From Tulasnella sp. 424 (Eukaryota > Basidiomycota > Agaricomycetes > Cantharellales > Tulasnellaceae): 64,000 bases of DNA. How positions within the stretch are numbered: the first letter of the stretch is position 1; each line of letters begins with the position of its first letter. The notes below the pieces were generated by a model, which saw nothing but the letters and a program-made list of their open reading frames with translations, did not search any database and was not told where the DNA came from. The translations under genes and the position numbers were made by a program. The DNA lies in contig WSUB01000133.1 of the NCBI GenBank assembly GCA_019633425.1, positions 54,842-118,841 on the forward strand, given 5' to 3'. Below, piece by piece: positions 36,098 through 47,430 of the stretch.

Positions 36098-37121
36098 AGT
36101 GCGATTGCTGCATTGTAACACTAATTCAGCCTCAACAAGTTGTATTTTTAGTCAAGCTGTATGATTAGAGTAGACTCAAGTTTTACGCTATATTTCGCTA
36201 ATCTCATGTTTATATTTATATCCTTTGCCTTTGTATGATGAATCGAGTCCTGAACTTGTGCGAATCGGAGCCCTGAATGTAGCGACAGGTGGTACGGCAT
36301 TAGAAGGGCCCTCGTTCCGTTTGAGTCGAAGGCAACCAACTTCAAGTCCTTGGTAAATTAAACTCCTGTACGCAGCCTCAGGGGAGCGAGAAGTTATGGG
36401 GCGGACAAAAATAGAGTCGACGTATGGTATCACGTTGGTGTCTCTCCTCGGTAAGGTTGCAGACGACAACCCCCGACATAGCATGTCATCGAATTCGCTT
36501 TCAAACACGCGACGCGAGTAAAACAAGATTGTCACACGTTGCTGAGCGTCTATATAGACGTTGTGGCCGGACAAGAAGACCTGTGGGTCAAAGGGAGGGG
36601 AAATCGGCGTGCCAGGTCCCATCCAGGGAACGAAGCGGCTTTTTCGAAAGGCCTTGGCGATTCCCCGGGCGCTTTTGGAACGCAGTCCGCGGTCACTGGA
36701 CAAAGGCCACCGCCTACGAGGTAGACCTGCTCGTTGGATGCCGCATGCAATTCTGTAGTTGCTGGTTGATGCTAGGGATGTTGGTGTGAGGTGGTGGTGC
36801 GCGTGCTGCGAATCGATCTATAGGGAAAAGAAGATTCGAGGGGCCCGCGGTTTTTTTGTTGACGCGCCTCGCACTAGCTGCCAACTCTCAGTCACTTCCC
36901 ATCTGTTCCTCCCACCACCAACCGCGATTCCTGATACCCAAACCTCCTAAGCTTCACGCTCTCTCTTAACATTAACGAACCAGAGCCAGTCAGAAGGACG
37001 ACTCTTGACAAAACGGGAGACTCTTCCCAAGTCGACATCCGCTGTCGCATTTGAATTTCAACGACCCACCTGGCCACCACCCCTTGCCACCAGTATCCTC
37101 GTTCTCTCCCAAAGCAGAACA
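36098..37121. other. Intergenic between MFS4 and the 709-aa gene
   Basis: The first ~150 nt repeat the MFS 3' flank (TTGTATTTTTAGTCAAG) and a CCTCAGGGGAGCG block lies at about 36378. 36420-36990 holds only unconvincing open frames. The last ~130 nt are CT-rich and probably the leader or promoter of the next gene. Confidence 0.5.
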
Positions 37122-39570
37122 ATGGCATCCACAGGAGGAGGTCCACGACATCGTCCTCCTCCACCTCCATTACGCCTCCAGCAGTCGACTTTCACTTCGC
37201 CTGCTGCTACGCCGACCGCTTCCAACATTTCCATGTCCAGGGGCGAAATCATCACGACGACAGCGGGGCCCGGGACCGGTCCCAACACCCCGACGACTGC
37301 GCAACTACTATACGAACTACCGCCAGAACTCGTCGAGTCGCGGCGACGCATGGCCCAGGAGCAGAAGGAGAGAAGTCGGGCACGGCATACCTTGCAAACG
37401 CAATATCGCGCACAGCAGGCAGCGGCCATTGGCAGTCGCTCCCGTTCCGGCAGCAACGATGCCGCTGGTATACGACACCCACGCCCTGTAGCTGCGAGCA
37501 GCAATGGAAGGGCACCTGATGACACGATTGCGGTGGCTGATTTCGAACTCAGAACTCCTGTTGCACGGCATTCCATCAGCGGACCACCGAGTGCACGTCC
37601 TCGTTCGACCACTCCCTCACACGCGCTCATGTCCCCCGTTCGCTCTGATTTGGAGACTTTCGCCCAGCATTGTAAAGCCTGGTCAGTACTTCAGAACCTT
37701 CTTCTGAGATCGATCACCCCTTTAGCTTTACATGGTAACTGACAGTTCGTTACGTATGACGTCGGAAATAGGTTCTTCGCTCAAGATGCCGCCGCCGGTA
37801 AAGCAATGACAGACACACTGGCAGCGTTGCCCCCAAGCCAGAAAGCCACTTACACAAAGCTCCAAGCAAGCGTGCGGTCCGCTTATCATACATGGACTTC
37901 ATTACGTCGTCTTCAGGAGGTGAGCTTCCAACTGCGACCACTCCTCTTCCTATTATGTTCTATCAGACGGAGCTCATTTTGCGAACGATGCACTCCTCTT
38001 CCTTCGGTTCTCGAAATAGTTCCGCGCCTTCCTCGCCTCGACCACGCCCGGAGCATCCCTCACGCCACCAGCGCGCTCGGATCCACACTCACCACTGGCA
38101 CGGAAGGAGCGTCTAGAGCGCTTCTCTCGTTTCGTTAACGCGTTCTGCCAGTCTGGAACGCCTGGAACGCACCCATTCTTCGAGGGACTGTATGGCCTTC
38201 TCCGTCTCCAGAGCCTAGGTGAAAACCTAGGTGGTGCCGGTTCTGCGAGGATTGAGTGGGAGATCGATGATAGCGTCTTTCTTGAAAGCGGGTAGGTTGA
38301 GTCCGCGCGTTTCTCCTCTTTCTGGGCTGTTGTCTCAACCCCTCACTCTCCAGGGGGAAAGAATTCACAACCGAGGCCATTGACAATCTGAAAGGGGTGA
38401 GCATTTGCTTTTCGCATGCCGGCGGCAGAGACACCTTAAACTCACAATTCGATTGGTTCCCAGGTTCTTGGCTTCGAAGAATACCTGGTTGTGGACACTG
38501 GGGCTGATGATTCCTTCACATACGACGCGAACCCGTCCGAATCCGAGGATGAGAACTACATCGGCTCGGGAACCCGATCGCCGGCAGCATATACCTTGGT
38601 GCCAACAGGAAGCTCCAAACCTAAACCGCCACCCCCAGCAGTCCCGTCACGCGCAAGACCGAAAACAAATCAGATTCCGCCAAACGTCGACGATGTCGGT
38701 GGCAACCGGGGTCGAGCGGGGTCGGATCCATTTTGGGACCCAACTGCCGGGCTGCTCAACGGATCACCTGGACAAGGCCCTAGCTCGTCGTTCATGACGA
38801 AATCTGCAACTAACGGGGCAGGCTTGACTGGGATCGATGAAGCACTCTTTCCTCATGATGAAGATTCTGGCATTGATAGTCCGTCAAACTCCTATGGAAT
38901 TACGACACCTTTGGCCGCGGCCATGCAACAACAGCATGCCCGACACCAAAGCCAACCTCTCCCGTTATCCCAAACACCGTCGAAGCCTGGTCAGAGGCCT
39001 CGACCGCCACCGCCGAAACGACAGCATTCGAAGAACGGTTCCAACGGCAGCTCGTTCAATCCCATAGACCATCCAACCTCTCCGTCATATTCGACTTTCC
39101 AACAACACGACTTTGATCTGGACCAACTCCTTTCTTCCTCCACAGGGGGCTCTTCAACCTTGGGCATATCCTATCGTCCCCCAACCCAAGCCGAACTCGA
39201 CCTCCTTCACACTCCGCAACTGCGCGTATGGACAATACCCGGATACCTTAGCAACCCGGAAATCATGTGCGACCTGCTACCGCTCTTCCCTTCCTTCATC
39301 GCCAACAAACCGCTCCCTCGTTTCGCGCCCATCAAACCCGCTGCCAAATCGCCTCCCCAATCCAAGAGGAACAAGAAGAAAAAACCCGACTTGGAGGAAG
39401 GGGGCGCTTTGGGCGCAGACGACGATGATGGCGTGATGTCTAAAAATGCTAGGGGGGAGGTGAAGAAAGGAACTGGCAGGATGTGGATAGGGGAGAAAGT
39501 CAGAGACGATGGATGGAGGGGAGGCTTTTGGACGAGACTTATGCTCTGGTTCAAGGGCATGTTCAGGTAG
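37122..39570 (+). CDS. Proline-rich protein of unknown function
   Basis: Not recognised. Five exons (37122-37681, 37772-37919, 38020-38291, 38354-38396, 38464-39570) join in frame to give 709 aa. An upstream in-frame ATG (37005) would add 39 residues; 37122 was preferred because its sequence is simpler (MASTGGGPRHRPPPPPL). Visible parts: Pro-rich N-terminus; a basic helix (LVESRRRMAQEQKERSRAR); an ordered middle (HCKAWFFAQ, LPPSQKATYTKLQASVRSAYH, LERFSRFVNAFC, GLYGLLRLQSLGENLGG, VLGFEEYLVVDTG); a long acidic/Ser/Pro-rich disordered stretch; and an ordered, Trp-containing end (RVWTIPGYLSNPEIM, RMWIGEKVRDDGWRGGFW, MLWFKGMFR). The last segment could be a membrane-associated helix. Only GT-AG introns. 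Confidence 0.8.
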
Positions 39571-40151
39571 TTGGTTCACCCGCTTCTAGTGGTCTCCCTC
39601 GATCCACATGCCACTATTCGCATGTCCTCTGGGCTTCACACTTCGAATGGACGCAAAGGTATCTCGGTTCACGTCAAGACCCACCTCCAGTTCCCGAAAT
39701 CCCATATCCGCATGCATAGGCCAATTGTTCTCATCTCCATTCTTGTATCTCCTTTCTCTCATAAACTCATAGAGAGTCCATTCCTGCCCCTTTTACACCT
39801 TTCTTTCATTGCCTGTATCCATCTTGGCCAATCGCATTCCCCGCAATTTCGTTTTCTACAGCATTCAGCCATTTTTGCTTCGTCGCCCCCTCTTTTTCTT
39901 CTCGCCGTTGCCTCGGACAACGCCTCGTCATGTTCTCGCTATACCCACTTGGCCTCAAACCATGTAGTAAAATACTCATTACACTCGCTCTACACAGACC
40001 TATCAACGACACACCCTGCCCGCCCACGAGGTCAAATTCCAATAGTTGATACAGTGAAACGTCTAACTCCATCCAGTCCCAATAGTGGCGCACTGGATTC
40101 CAAAAGGTATGGCAACGGGAAGTGAAGGGAGTGCTCGGACGGCGTCCGTTT
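39571..40151. other. Convergent 3' intergenic region
   Basis: 3' flanks of the 709-aa gene and RAD23 copy 1. About 39990-40130 recurs after copies 2 (about 42820-42965) and 3 (about 45350-45500), including GGTATGGCAACGGGAAGTGA; it is probably the RAD23 3' UTR. No gene is seen. Confidence 0.6.
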
Positions 40152-41594
40152 TCAATCGTCGAAACCATTCTCGAAAAGGTAGTTAGCAGCTAGCTCCTCA
40201 TTCTTATCGCAAGCAAAGTAAGCTTGGATCGCTGCCTGACGAGAAAAGCCCAGTGCCTCGAGCTAGTTTCCGTGACAGCGACGAGGAAGCCAAATCAGTG
40301 ATGACTTCAAAGAGTTGAAACGCTCGAGCTGCATACCCTTTGAATTGCATCTCTCTCTTCTGGAGTCACGCTAATAGCATGAGCGCCAGGTGGGATTGGA
40401 CCTTCACCGTCGTCTCCTTCCGCCCCTTCCCCAGGGCCACCGGCTCCCAACAACTGCATAAGAATCTCGGGATTTTGCTGAATGGCCTGAGCTAAACCTG
40501 GATTCGCGGCGGCAAGATTTTGAATGAGCGGTTGGATTAATTCGGGATTTTGGTGGACCATTTCCCGGATTTGAGCCATCATCGGGTTGTTTTGAAGAGC
40601 GGCGAGATCGAGGGGCGGTTGGCCAGCTGAACCTCCTAGCCCACGTCCTGCACTCGCACCACCCTGTTGTTGAGCAGCTTGTTGGGCAGCTTGGAACAGG
40701 TTTCCAGGTTGAGCTGGGGCTTGCTGTTGAACAGTTGGTGCCGATGGCGTAGCTGGGGTTTGGGAAGTCGGTGCTTGGCTTACAGGAGCACCAGTGGATT
40801 GTTGTGCACCCCGGGACGTTTCAGCTAAGAGGTGCTCCGGGATACCCTAGCAAAGGAAATCGTTCAACATGTTAGAACAAGAGATAGAATGTGAAAAGAA
40901 CCTACGTTCATCAGGTAATCGACAGCACGGTCGGGGTTATTGAAACTGGCGCGCATGGCCGCAAGGACTTGGTCTTTGGGGAAACCCATCTCGACCATGT
41001 TGTCAATCGAAGATTGCAAAGCTGAACCAGTGACAAACGCGCTCATATCGCCAAAGGCCGGCAGCTCCGCAGCAGGTTCTGATGTGGCGGTGGCATCTGT
41101 GGTTGTGGTTGTGGCTGTGGCCGTGGATTGGGCGGGTGGTTGGATGGCGGGTTCAGCTGGAGCAGGAACAGGAGCAGGGGGGACTTGGTCGCTCAGTGGA
41201 GGTACTGAGGCAGTAGGAGCAGGCGTAGAGCTTGAAGCAGAAGCAGGTGTTGCTGACGCAGCTGGAGCAGCCGCCGCCTTTGGCTAAACGAGAGCGAAAG
41301 GTAACCCGCCAGCATCAGCGCGCAGCCCTAACCCACTAACGACAGCTAAGGAAGAAGCTGTAAGCTCACCTTGGAGACCATGAGTACCAAAAAGTCCTTT
41401 TCCTTGATGTTACACTCCCCCACAGTCTTCTCATCAGTTAGAATCTTGCCAGAGTAGACGAGCTTCTGGTTGGCTACTGGGGCCCCATTGATGGCTTCTA
41501 TCTTTTCCTTTAGCTGAGCAACCGTGTCTGATGGCTCGACATCGACTTTGAACTGCTTCTGTTGGAGAGTCTTGATGGTCACGGAGAGCGTCAT
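40152..41594 (-). CDS. RAD23: RAD23-like ubiquitin receptor / nucleotide excision repair factor, copy 1
   Basis: Carries ubiquitylated cargo to the proteasome and stabilises the XPC/Rad4 damage sensor, by family. Exons 41594-41370, 41283-40906, 40846-40337, 40262-40152; 407 aa, the normal size. Domains in order: N-terminal ubiquitin-like fold (residues 1-75, [17 protein letters not shown]); an Ala/Pro/Thr linker; UBA1 (about 170-202, [32 protein letters not shown]); XPC-binding Asn/Gln-rich domain (about 280-335, [17 protein letters not shown]); UBA2 (about 365-403, [25 protein letters not shown]). Ends FENGFDD. All introns are phase 0. Confidence 0.96.
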
Positions 41595-42988
41595 TGTTGG
41601 GTGAGGGGATGAGTTGTGGTGGGGGACTTAGGAAGAACGCGCGTTGGTTCAGATTCACAGAAGTTCCACGCCATCTGATTTATCCAGCAAAGGAAATCAA
41701 ACACGAACACACAATACCGGATGTCATTTCGAACCCAAGGAACGCCCATTGGATCTCCGAAAAAGTTGTAGCAGGATGAAGAAGTACTATTTACATAACT
41801 GAACAGCCAAAAATTGGAGAGAATCACGAAGAAAACTATAATAATCATTACCACCGAGATTGACATGGGCTTTCTGGGCGCACGGAAGCGTAATGAAAGT
41901 CTTATTTTGTTATCACTAATCTCGACCTATCGCAATCTTGAGGAAGAAGAAAATCTTCCGTTTGTCTGGTTCTGGTCTAGTTAATTGCTGTTGCCTGACT
42001 TCCTTTTCATATGCATGCAATGTGAGGCGCTTGACGGCATTCCGAAAGCAGATACTGTAATATTTCGTTATAACAGGCGCACGAGGGACACCGGGACAAT
42101 TTTTCTACCAGCGCAACTGTACCGGCGAGGTAATTTGGGACGGCGCAACTAGAGGGACCCGGGGGACAAAATTGAGCTGTTCCTCACCATGGCTCGTGGG
42201 CGCCCCAAAGCTGTCTGCCGGTCTCTTAGATACTCCCAGAATTTATATACTTATCAATTTCGACGTTCTTTGGGACTCTTCGGGAGCTCATCGTCCGAAG
42301 AAACCGTTTGTCTGGGAATCAAAAGCAATGTTGTGTGACGGTTTGACTGTAATGTTTACATTTTACACCCTCGTACGCATTTGCTGCCCTAGTCTCCCGG
42401 GAGCAGAGTAAATACAACTTGTGCGGGGTAGGGCAGGTTCGTTGTATTTTGCTGTCCCTCTTCTTCCTCTCATCCTGAACCAATAATCGCAGCAGACGTC
42501 CCAAAACAGTCGTAAGTATCCATGCCTCGCTAACGTTGGCTATTGCGCCCAGTTCCTTAGGAACAGGGCTTGGGTCTTTTATTGTCACCTGAGAACCCAT
42601 CACATGAAGAGCCTTTGCTAGTACACATTCTCCGTACATACACCTGAGCCTTATTGAGATATTTACTTCTTAGGGGCGGGGACACTTGTCCCAACCGGCG
42701 GAGACCCTTGGGACCGGGGGACATTTTAGAAATTTACTGGTCCGGATCGGGGGTCGGTACATGGAACATCCTGTTTTATATAACGAAATCATACAATAGT
42801 AGGGAGGCGAGAACGAAGGGCTCTCTACATAGATCTATCAACTACACACCCTGCCTGCCCACGAGCTCGAATTCCTATAGTGGATACAGTGAGACTTCAG
42901 ACCTCATCCAGACTCGATCGTTTATGCACTGGATCCCAAAAAGGTATGGCAACGGGAAGTGAAGGTAGTGCTCAGACGGCGTCCGTTT
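41595..42988. other. Intergenic between RAD23 copies 1 and 2
   Basis: About 41595-41780 is copy 1 promoter, homologous to that of copy 3 (47138-47330). About 42820-42988 is the copy 2 3' flank. The middle (about 41870-42800) has no counterpart between copies 2 and 3. It contains G-rich GGGACA..CCGGGG motifs near both ends (42090-42165, 42672-42724) that might mark an old insertion. No coding sequence is supported. Confidence 0.5.
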
Positions 42989-44428
42989 TCATTCGTCACC
43001 CATATGGTCGAAAAGGTAGTTAGCAGTTAGCTCCTCATTCTTATCGCAAGCAATGAAAGCTTGGACCGCTGTCTGACGACTAAAGCCAAGTGCCTCGAGC
43101 TAGTTTCCGTGACAGTGATGAGGAAAGCCAGATCAGTGACGAGTCCTAGAGCCAAAAGGTTTTAGCCGCTTACCCTTCCAATTGCCGCTCCCTCTTCCCG
43201 AGTCAGTGTAACGCTAACAACTTGAGCACCAGGTGGGATTGAACTTCCACCTTCCGCCCCTTCCGCCCCTTCCCCAACCCCAATAACACCGGCTTCCAAC
43301 AACTGCATAAAGAGGTCGGGATTTTGCTGAAGGGCCGCAGCTAACTGTGGATTCTCGGCGGAAATACTTTGAATGAACATTTGAAGTATTGCGGGGTTTT
43401 GGCGGACCATGTCCGCTATTTGAGACATCCTCGGGTTCCCCTGAAGAGCGGCGAGATCCATGGGCTGATGGCTAGCTGAACCTCCTAGCCCACGTCCTGC
43501 ACCCACACCACCCCGTTGTTGAGTAGCCTGAAACAAGTCCCCAAGCTGAGACGGGGCTTGTTCTTGAACAGTTGGTGCTGATCGTGTAACTAGGGATTGG
43601 GAAGTCGGTGCCTGGCTTAACACAGAAGCGCCAGTGGATTGTTGTGCACCCTGGGACGTTTCAGCTAAGAGGTGTTCCGGGATACCCTGGCAAACGGAAT
43701 GGTTCAACATATTGGACAAGGGATAGAATATGGAAAGAACCCACGTTCATCAGGTATTCCACAGCACGGTCGGGGTTATTGAAACTAGCGCGCATGGCCT
43801 TGAGGACTTGTTCTCTCTCGAAACCCATCTCGACCATGCCGTCAATCGAAGCTTGCAAAGCTGGACCAGTGATAAAAGCGCTCATATCGCCAAACGCCGG
43901 CAGTTCCGCAGTAGGTGCTGATGTGGTGGTGGCATCTGTGGTTGTGGTTGTGGCTGTGAACTCGGCGGGTGGTTGGAAGGCGGGTTCAGCTCGAGCAGAA
44001 AAGCGAGCAGGGGGGAATTGATCGCTCGGTGGAGGTGCTGAGATAGTAGGAGCAGGCGTAAAGCTTGGAGGAAAAGCAGGTGCTATCGATGCGGTTGGAG
44101 CAGCCGCCGCCCTTGCCTGTCAGAGTGCGAAAGGTTACCCACCAGCATCAGCGCGCAGCCCTAAACCCACTAAAGACAGCTTAGGAGGAAGCTATAAGCT
44201 CACCTTGGAGACCATGAGTACCAAAAAGTCCTTTTCCTTGATGTTGCACTCCCCCACAGTCTTCTCATCAGTGAGAACCTTGCCTGAGTGGAGGAGCTTC
44301 TGGTTGGCTACTGGGGCCCCATTGATGGTTTCTATCTTTTCCTTTAGTTGAGCGACCGTTTCTGAAGGCTCCGCGTTGACTTGGAACTGCTTCTGTTGGA
44401 GAGTCTTGATGTTTATGGTAAGCGACAT
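42989..44428 (-). CDS. RAD23: RAD23-like ubiquitin receptor, copy 2 (most diverged)
   Basis: Exons 44428-44204, 44116-43745, 43686-43174, 43099-42989; 406 aa, intact. The ubiquitin-like fold begins [20 protein letters not shown]1 reads [23 protein letters not shown]. The XPC-binding domain is the most altered region ([22 protein letters not shown]). UBA2 keeps [15 protein letters not shown] but ends FDHMGDE. Changes are spread over all domains with the reading frame and all splice sites kept, which suggests selection for function. A minisatellite lies immediately before its start codon. Confidence 0.93.
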
Positions 44429-44439
44429 TGTTGGGCGAG

Positions 44440-44600
44440 AGGATGGAGATGTGGTTGGGGGGACTTGACGGGGATGTGGTTGGGGGGGACCTGACAGGGA
44501 TGTGGTTGGACGAGAGGATGGGGATGTGGTTGGGGGGACTTAACAGGGATGTGGTTGGGCGAGAGGATGGGATTGTGGTGGGGGGACTTGACCGGGACGC
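44440..44600. repeat. Minisatellite at the RAD23 copy 2 promoter / 5' leader
   Basis: Four to five imperfect units built on GGATGTGGTTGGGGGGACTT, some extended by GGGCGAGAGGATG, directly upstream of the start codon at 44428. The equivalent positions before copies 1 and 3 have a single unit. Confidence 0.75.
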
Positions 44601-44714
44601 GCGTTGGTTTATATAGTTTCCAGGCCATCGAATTTATTCTGTAAAGGAAATCGAACACGAGCATACAATAAGGCGGTTCCCTGGTGTGTTCTAAGGAGAA
44701 GAGAAGTCGGTGAA

Positions 44715-44979
44715 CGCAGGCGAAAACGACGCGAAAACGAAACTCGAAAACGTTGCAAAACGAGCTCGGGGTTAACGGATAAAGCTTTGCCGTTTTTGTA
44801 AAAACGGTTTGAAGGGTCCATTTTGCAAAAACGCGTTTGGAGCCCACCTCGCCAAAACCCGTTTTTGCCAAATGGACGTTTTAATAAAAACGGACTCGAG
44901 CTCTGGGTCGCCGGATGGACGCCGGTCTTTGGTTTTTGCTCTTCGGGTTTGCGCCGTTTTTGCGCCGTTTTCGCCTGCG
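44715..44979. mobile_element. Candidate MITE / foldback element (265 bp)
   Basis: Ends form an imperfect inverted repeat of about 25 bp (CGCAGGCGAAAACG at the left, its complement at the right; 23 of 25 match). It is flanked by TGAA at 44711-44714 and 44980-44983. A second inverted pair lies inside (GTCCATTTTGCAAAAACG, about 44817-44834, against CGTTTTTGCCAAATGGAC, about 44861-44878), so most of the element could fold back. No coding capacity; it is absent from the copy 1-2 spacer. The right TGAA also begins a 21-bp tandem repeat, which weakens the target-site evidence. Confidence 0.55.
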
Positions 44980-45021
44980 TGAACTGCCCTAGCACATGCA
45001 TGAACTGCCCTAACACATGCA
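44980..45021. repeat. 21-bp tandem repeat, two units
   Basis: TGAACTGCCCTAGCACATGC plus A at 44980-45000 is repeated with one change at 45001-45021. Immediately right of the foldback element. Confidence 0.8.
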
Positions 45022-45522
45022 TCCCTCGCAAACTACTAACACTAGTATTCTTCCATTTATTGGGTGGCAACAGATTCCCTAATATGGCGACGATTCGTAA
45101 AGAATTTCTCTCTTGCGATGCTTTGTGACTCATAGGAGGGACAATGCAGTGAACAGGAACTAATAAAAGGTGCTTGCGAGTAAGACCGCGTTTCAACCAC
45201 TCGTCGCGCGGTATTTTTTTTGGAATGAATCTCAGTGTACGTCGGCTGGCGTAGTTGGAAGGTCACGAGGTACGGATGGTAGAGAGGAAAGCTGCCTCTT
45301 TTCAGGCTAGTATCAATAAGTATATAATAGTAGCGAGGCGAGAACGAAGGGCTCTCTAAATACATAGACCTATCAACTACACACCCTGCCTCGCACGAGC
45401 TCAAATTCCTATAGTTGATACAGTGAGACCTCAAACCTCATCCAGACTCAATCGTTCATGCACTGGATTTCAAAAAGGTATGGCAACGGGAAGTGAAGGG
45501 AGTGCTCAGACGACGTCCGTTT
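45022..45522. other. RAD23 copy 3 3' flank
   Basis: About 45240-45350 matches 47410-47520 (GGTCACGAGGT / AAAGCTGCCT / GCGAGGCGAGAACGAAGGGC) and about 45350-45500 matches the 3' flanks of the other RAD23 copies. No gene is seen. Confidence 0.55.
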
Positions 45523-47137
45523 TCAATCGAAACCATTCTCGAAAAGGTAGTTAGCGGCTAGCTCCTCATTCTTATCGCAAGCAAAGTAAGCTTGGATCGC
45601 TATATCACGAGGAAAGCCAAGTGCGCAGAGCTAGTTCCCATGAGAGTAGAGGGGAAAGCGAGATCAGTGATGACTTCAAGAGCTGAAACGCTTGAGCTGC
45701 ATACCCTTTCAATTGCATCTCTCTCTTCTTCAGTAACGCTAATAGTGCCAGGTGGGAGTGGACCTTCACCGTCGTCTCCTTCCGCCCCTTCCCCAGCGCC
45801 GGCAGCGGCATCTGCTCCCAACAACTGCATAAGCATCTCGGGATTTGCCGCAAGGGCCGAAGCTATCTCTGGCTGCTGGGCGACAAGATTTTGAAGGAGC
45901 GGTTGGATTAATGCGGGGTTTTGGTGGACCATTTGCCGGATTTGAGCTAGCATTGGGTTATTCTGAAGAGCGGTGAGGTCGATGGGCGGACGGCCAGCTG
46001 AACCTCCTGGCCCACGTCCTGCACCCGCACCACCCTGTTGTTGAGCAGCTTGCTGGGCAGCTTGGAACAGGTTTCCAGGTTGAGCTGGGGCTTGTTGTTG
46101 AACAGTTGGTGCTGACGGTGTAGCTGGGGTTTGGGAAGTCGGTGCTTGGCTTGCAGGAGCGCCAGTAGATTGTTGTGCACCCCGAGACGTTTCAGCTAAG
46201 AGGTGTTCCGGGATACCCTTGGCAAACGAAATGGTTCAACATATTGGACAAGAGATAGAATGTGAAAAGAACCTACGTTCATCAGGTATTCCACAGCACG
46301 ATCGGGGTTATTGAAACTGGCGCGCATGGCCGCAAGAACTTGTTCTTTGGGGAAACCCATCTCGACCATGTTGTTGATCGAAGCTTGCAAAGCTGGACCA
46401 GTGACAAACGCGCTCATATCGCCAAACGCCGGCAGTTCCGCAGCAGGTGCTGATGGGGCGGTGGCATCTGTGGTTGTGGTGGTGGCTGTGGATTGGGCAG
46501 GTAGTTGGATGGCGGGTTCAGCTGGAGCAGGAACAGGAGCAGGGGGGACTTGATCGCTCGGTAGAGGTACTGAGGCAGTAGGAGCAGGCGTAGAGCTTGA
46601 AGCAGAAGCAGTTGCTGCTGACGCCGCTGGAGCAGCCGCCGCCTTTGGCTATATGAGTAAGAAAGGTTACCCGCTAGCATCAGCACGCAGCCCTAAACCC
46701 ACTTAAGACAGCTAAGGAGGAAGCTATAAGCTCACCTTGGCGACCATGAGTACCAAAAAGTCCTTTTCCTTGATGTTACACTCCCCCACAGTTTTCTCAT
46801 CAGCGAGAATCTTGCCAGAGTAGACGAGCTTCTGGTTGGCTACTGGGGCCCCATTGATGGCTTCTATCTTTTCTNNNNNNNNNNNNNNNNNNNNNNNNNN
46901 NNNNNNNNNNNNNNNNNNNNNNNNNNNNNNNNNNNNNNNNNNNNNNNNNNNNNNNNNNNNNNNNNNNNNNNNNTCATCAGCGAGAATCTTGCCAGAGTAG
47001 ACGAGCTTCTGGTTGGCTACTGGGGCCCCATTGATGGCTTCTATCTTTTCTTTTAGCTGAGCAACCGTGTCTGATGGCTCGACATCGACTTTGAACTGCT
47101 TCTGTTGGAGAGTTTTGATGGTCACGGTGAGCGTCAT
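45523..47137 (-). CDS. RAD23: RAD23-like ubiquitin receptor, copy 3 (contains an assembly gap)
   Basis: Exons 47137-46736 (holding 99 N and a 78-bp repeat), 46648-46277, 46217-45705, 45630-45523. Removing the 177-nt artefact gives a 225-nt exon 1, as in the other copies, and a 405-aa protein. The ubiquitin-like fold matches copy 1 over the resolved part. UBA1 is near-identical to copy 1. UBA2 is altered: LEALGF becomes LCALGF and SRQA becomes PRDI, and the C-terminal DD is reduced to one D. Intron 2 ends in the weaker acceptor CAAG. Probably functional, with possibly weakened UBA2 (inference). Confidence 0.92.
46875..46973. other. Assembly gap (99 N)
   Basis: The 78 bp before (46797-46874) and after (46974-47051) are identical. 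Same length and pattern as the gap at 4411-4509. Confidence 0.9.
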
Positions 47138-47430
47138 TGTTGGGCAAGAGGATGGATTGTGATGGGGAAGCTGACAAGGACGCGCGTTGGTTCAGATTCG
47201 GAGAGGTTCCACGCCATCTGATTTATCCAGCAAAGGAAATCAAACACGAACACACAACACCGAATGTAGCTTCAAGCCCAAGGAACGTCCGTTATATCTC
47301 AGAAAAAGTGGTAGCAGAATGAAGAAGACTATTTACACAAGTGAAAAATCAAAAAGCGGCAGACAGATGCATAGTCTAGAATCATGAAGAAACCATAATC
47401 GGTTCATAGGCTGGCGTGGTTGGAAGGTCA
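47138..47430. other. RAD23 copy 3 promoter region
   Basis: Homologous to the copy 1 promoter at 41595-41780 (GCGCGTTGGTTCAGATTC, CATCTGATTTATCCAGCAAA). No gene is seen. Confidence 0.55.

Noticed and set aside
36188..36703. 171-codon minus frame after MFS4
   Set aside because: No family match, no paralogue, and it overlaps the MFS 3' flank repeat. Considered chance.
42090..42740. Possible transposon bounded by GGGACA / CCGGGGGACA motifs
   Set aside because: The end motifs are in direct rather than inverted orientation and no target duplication was found.
44413..44871. 152-codon minus frame with repeated NHIPVKSPQPHPHPL
   Set aside because: It translates the minisatellite and part of the foldback element upstream of RAD23 copy 2. 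The repeats explain the open frame.
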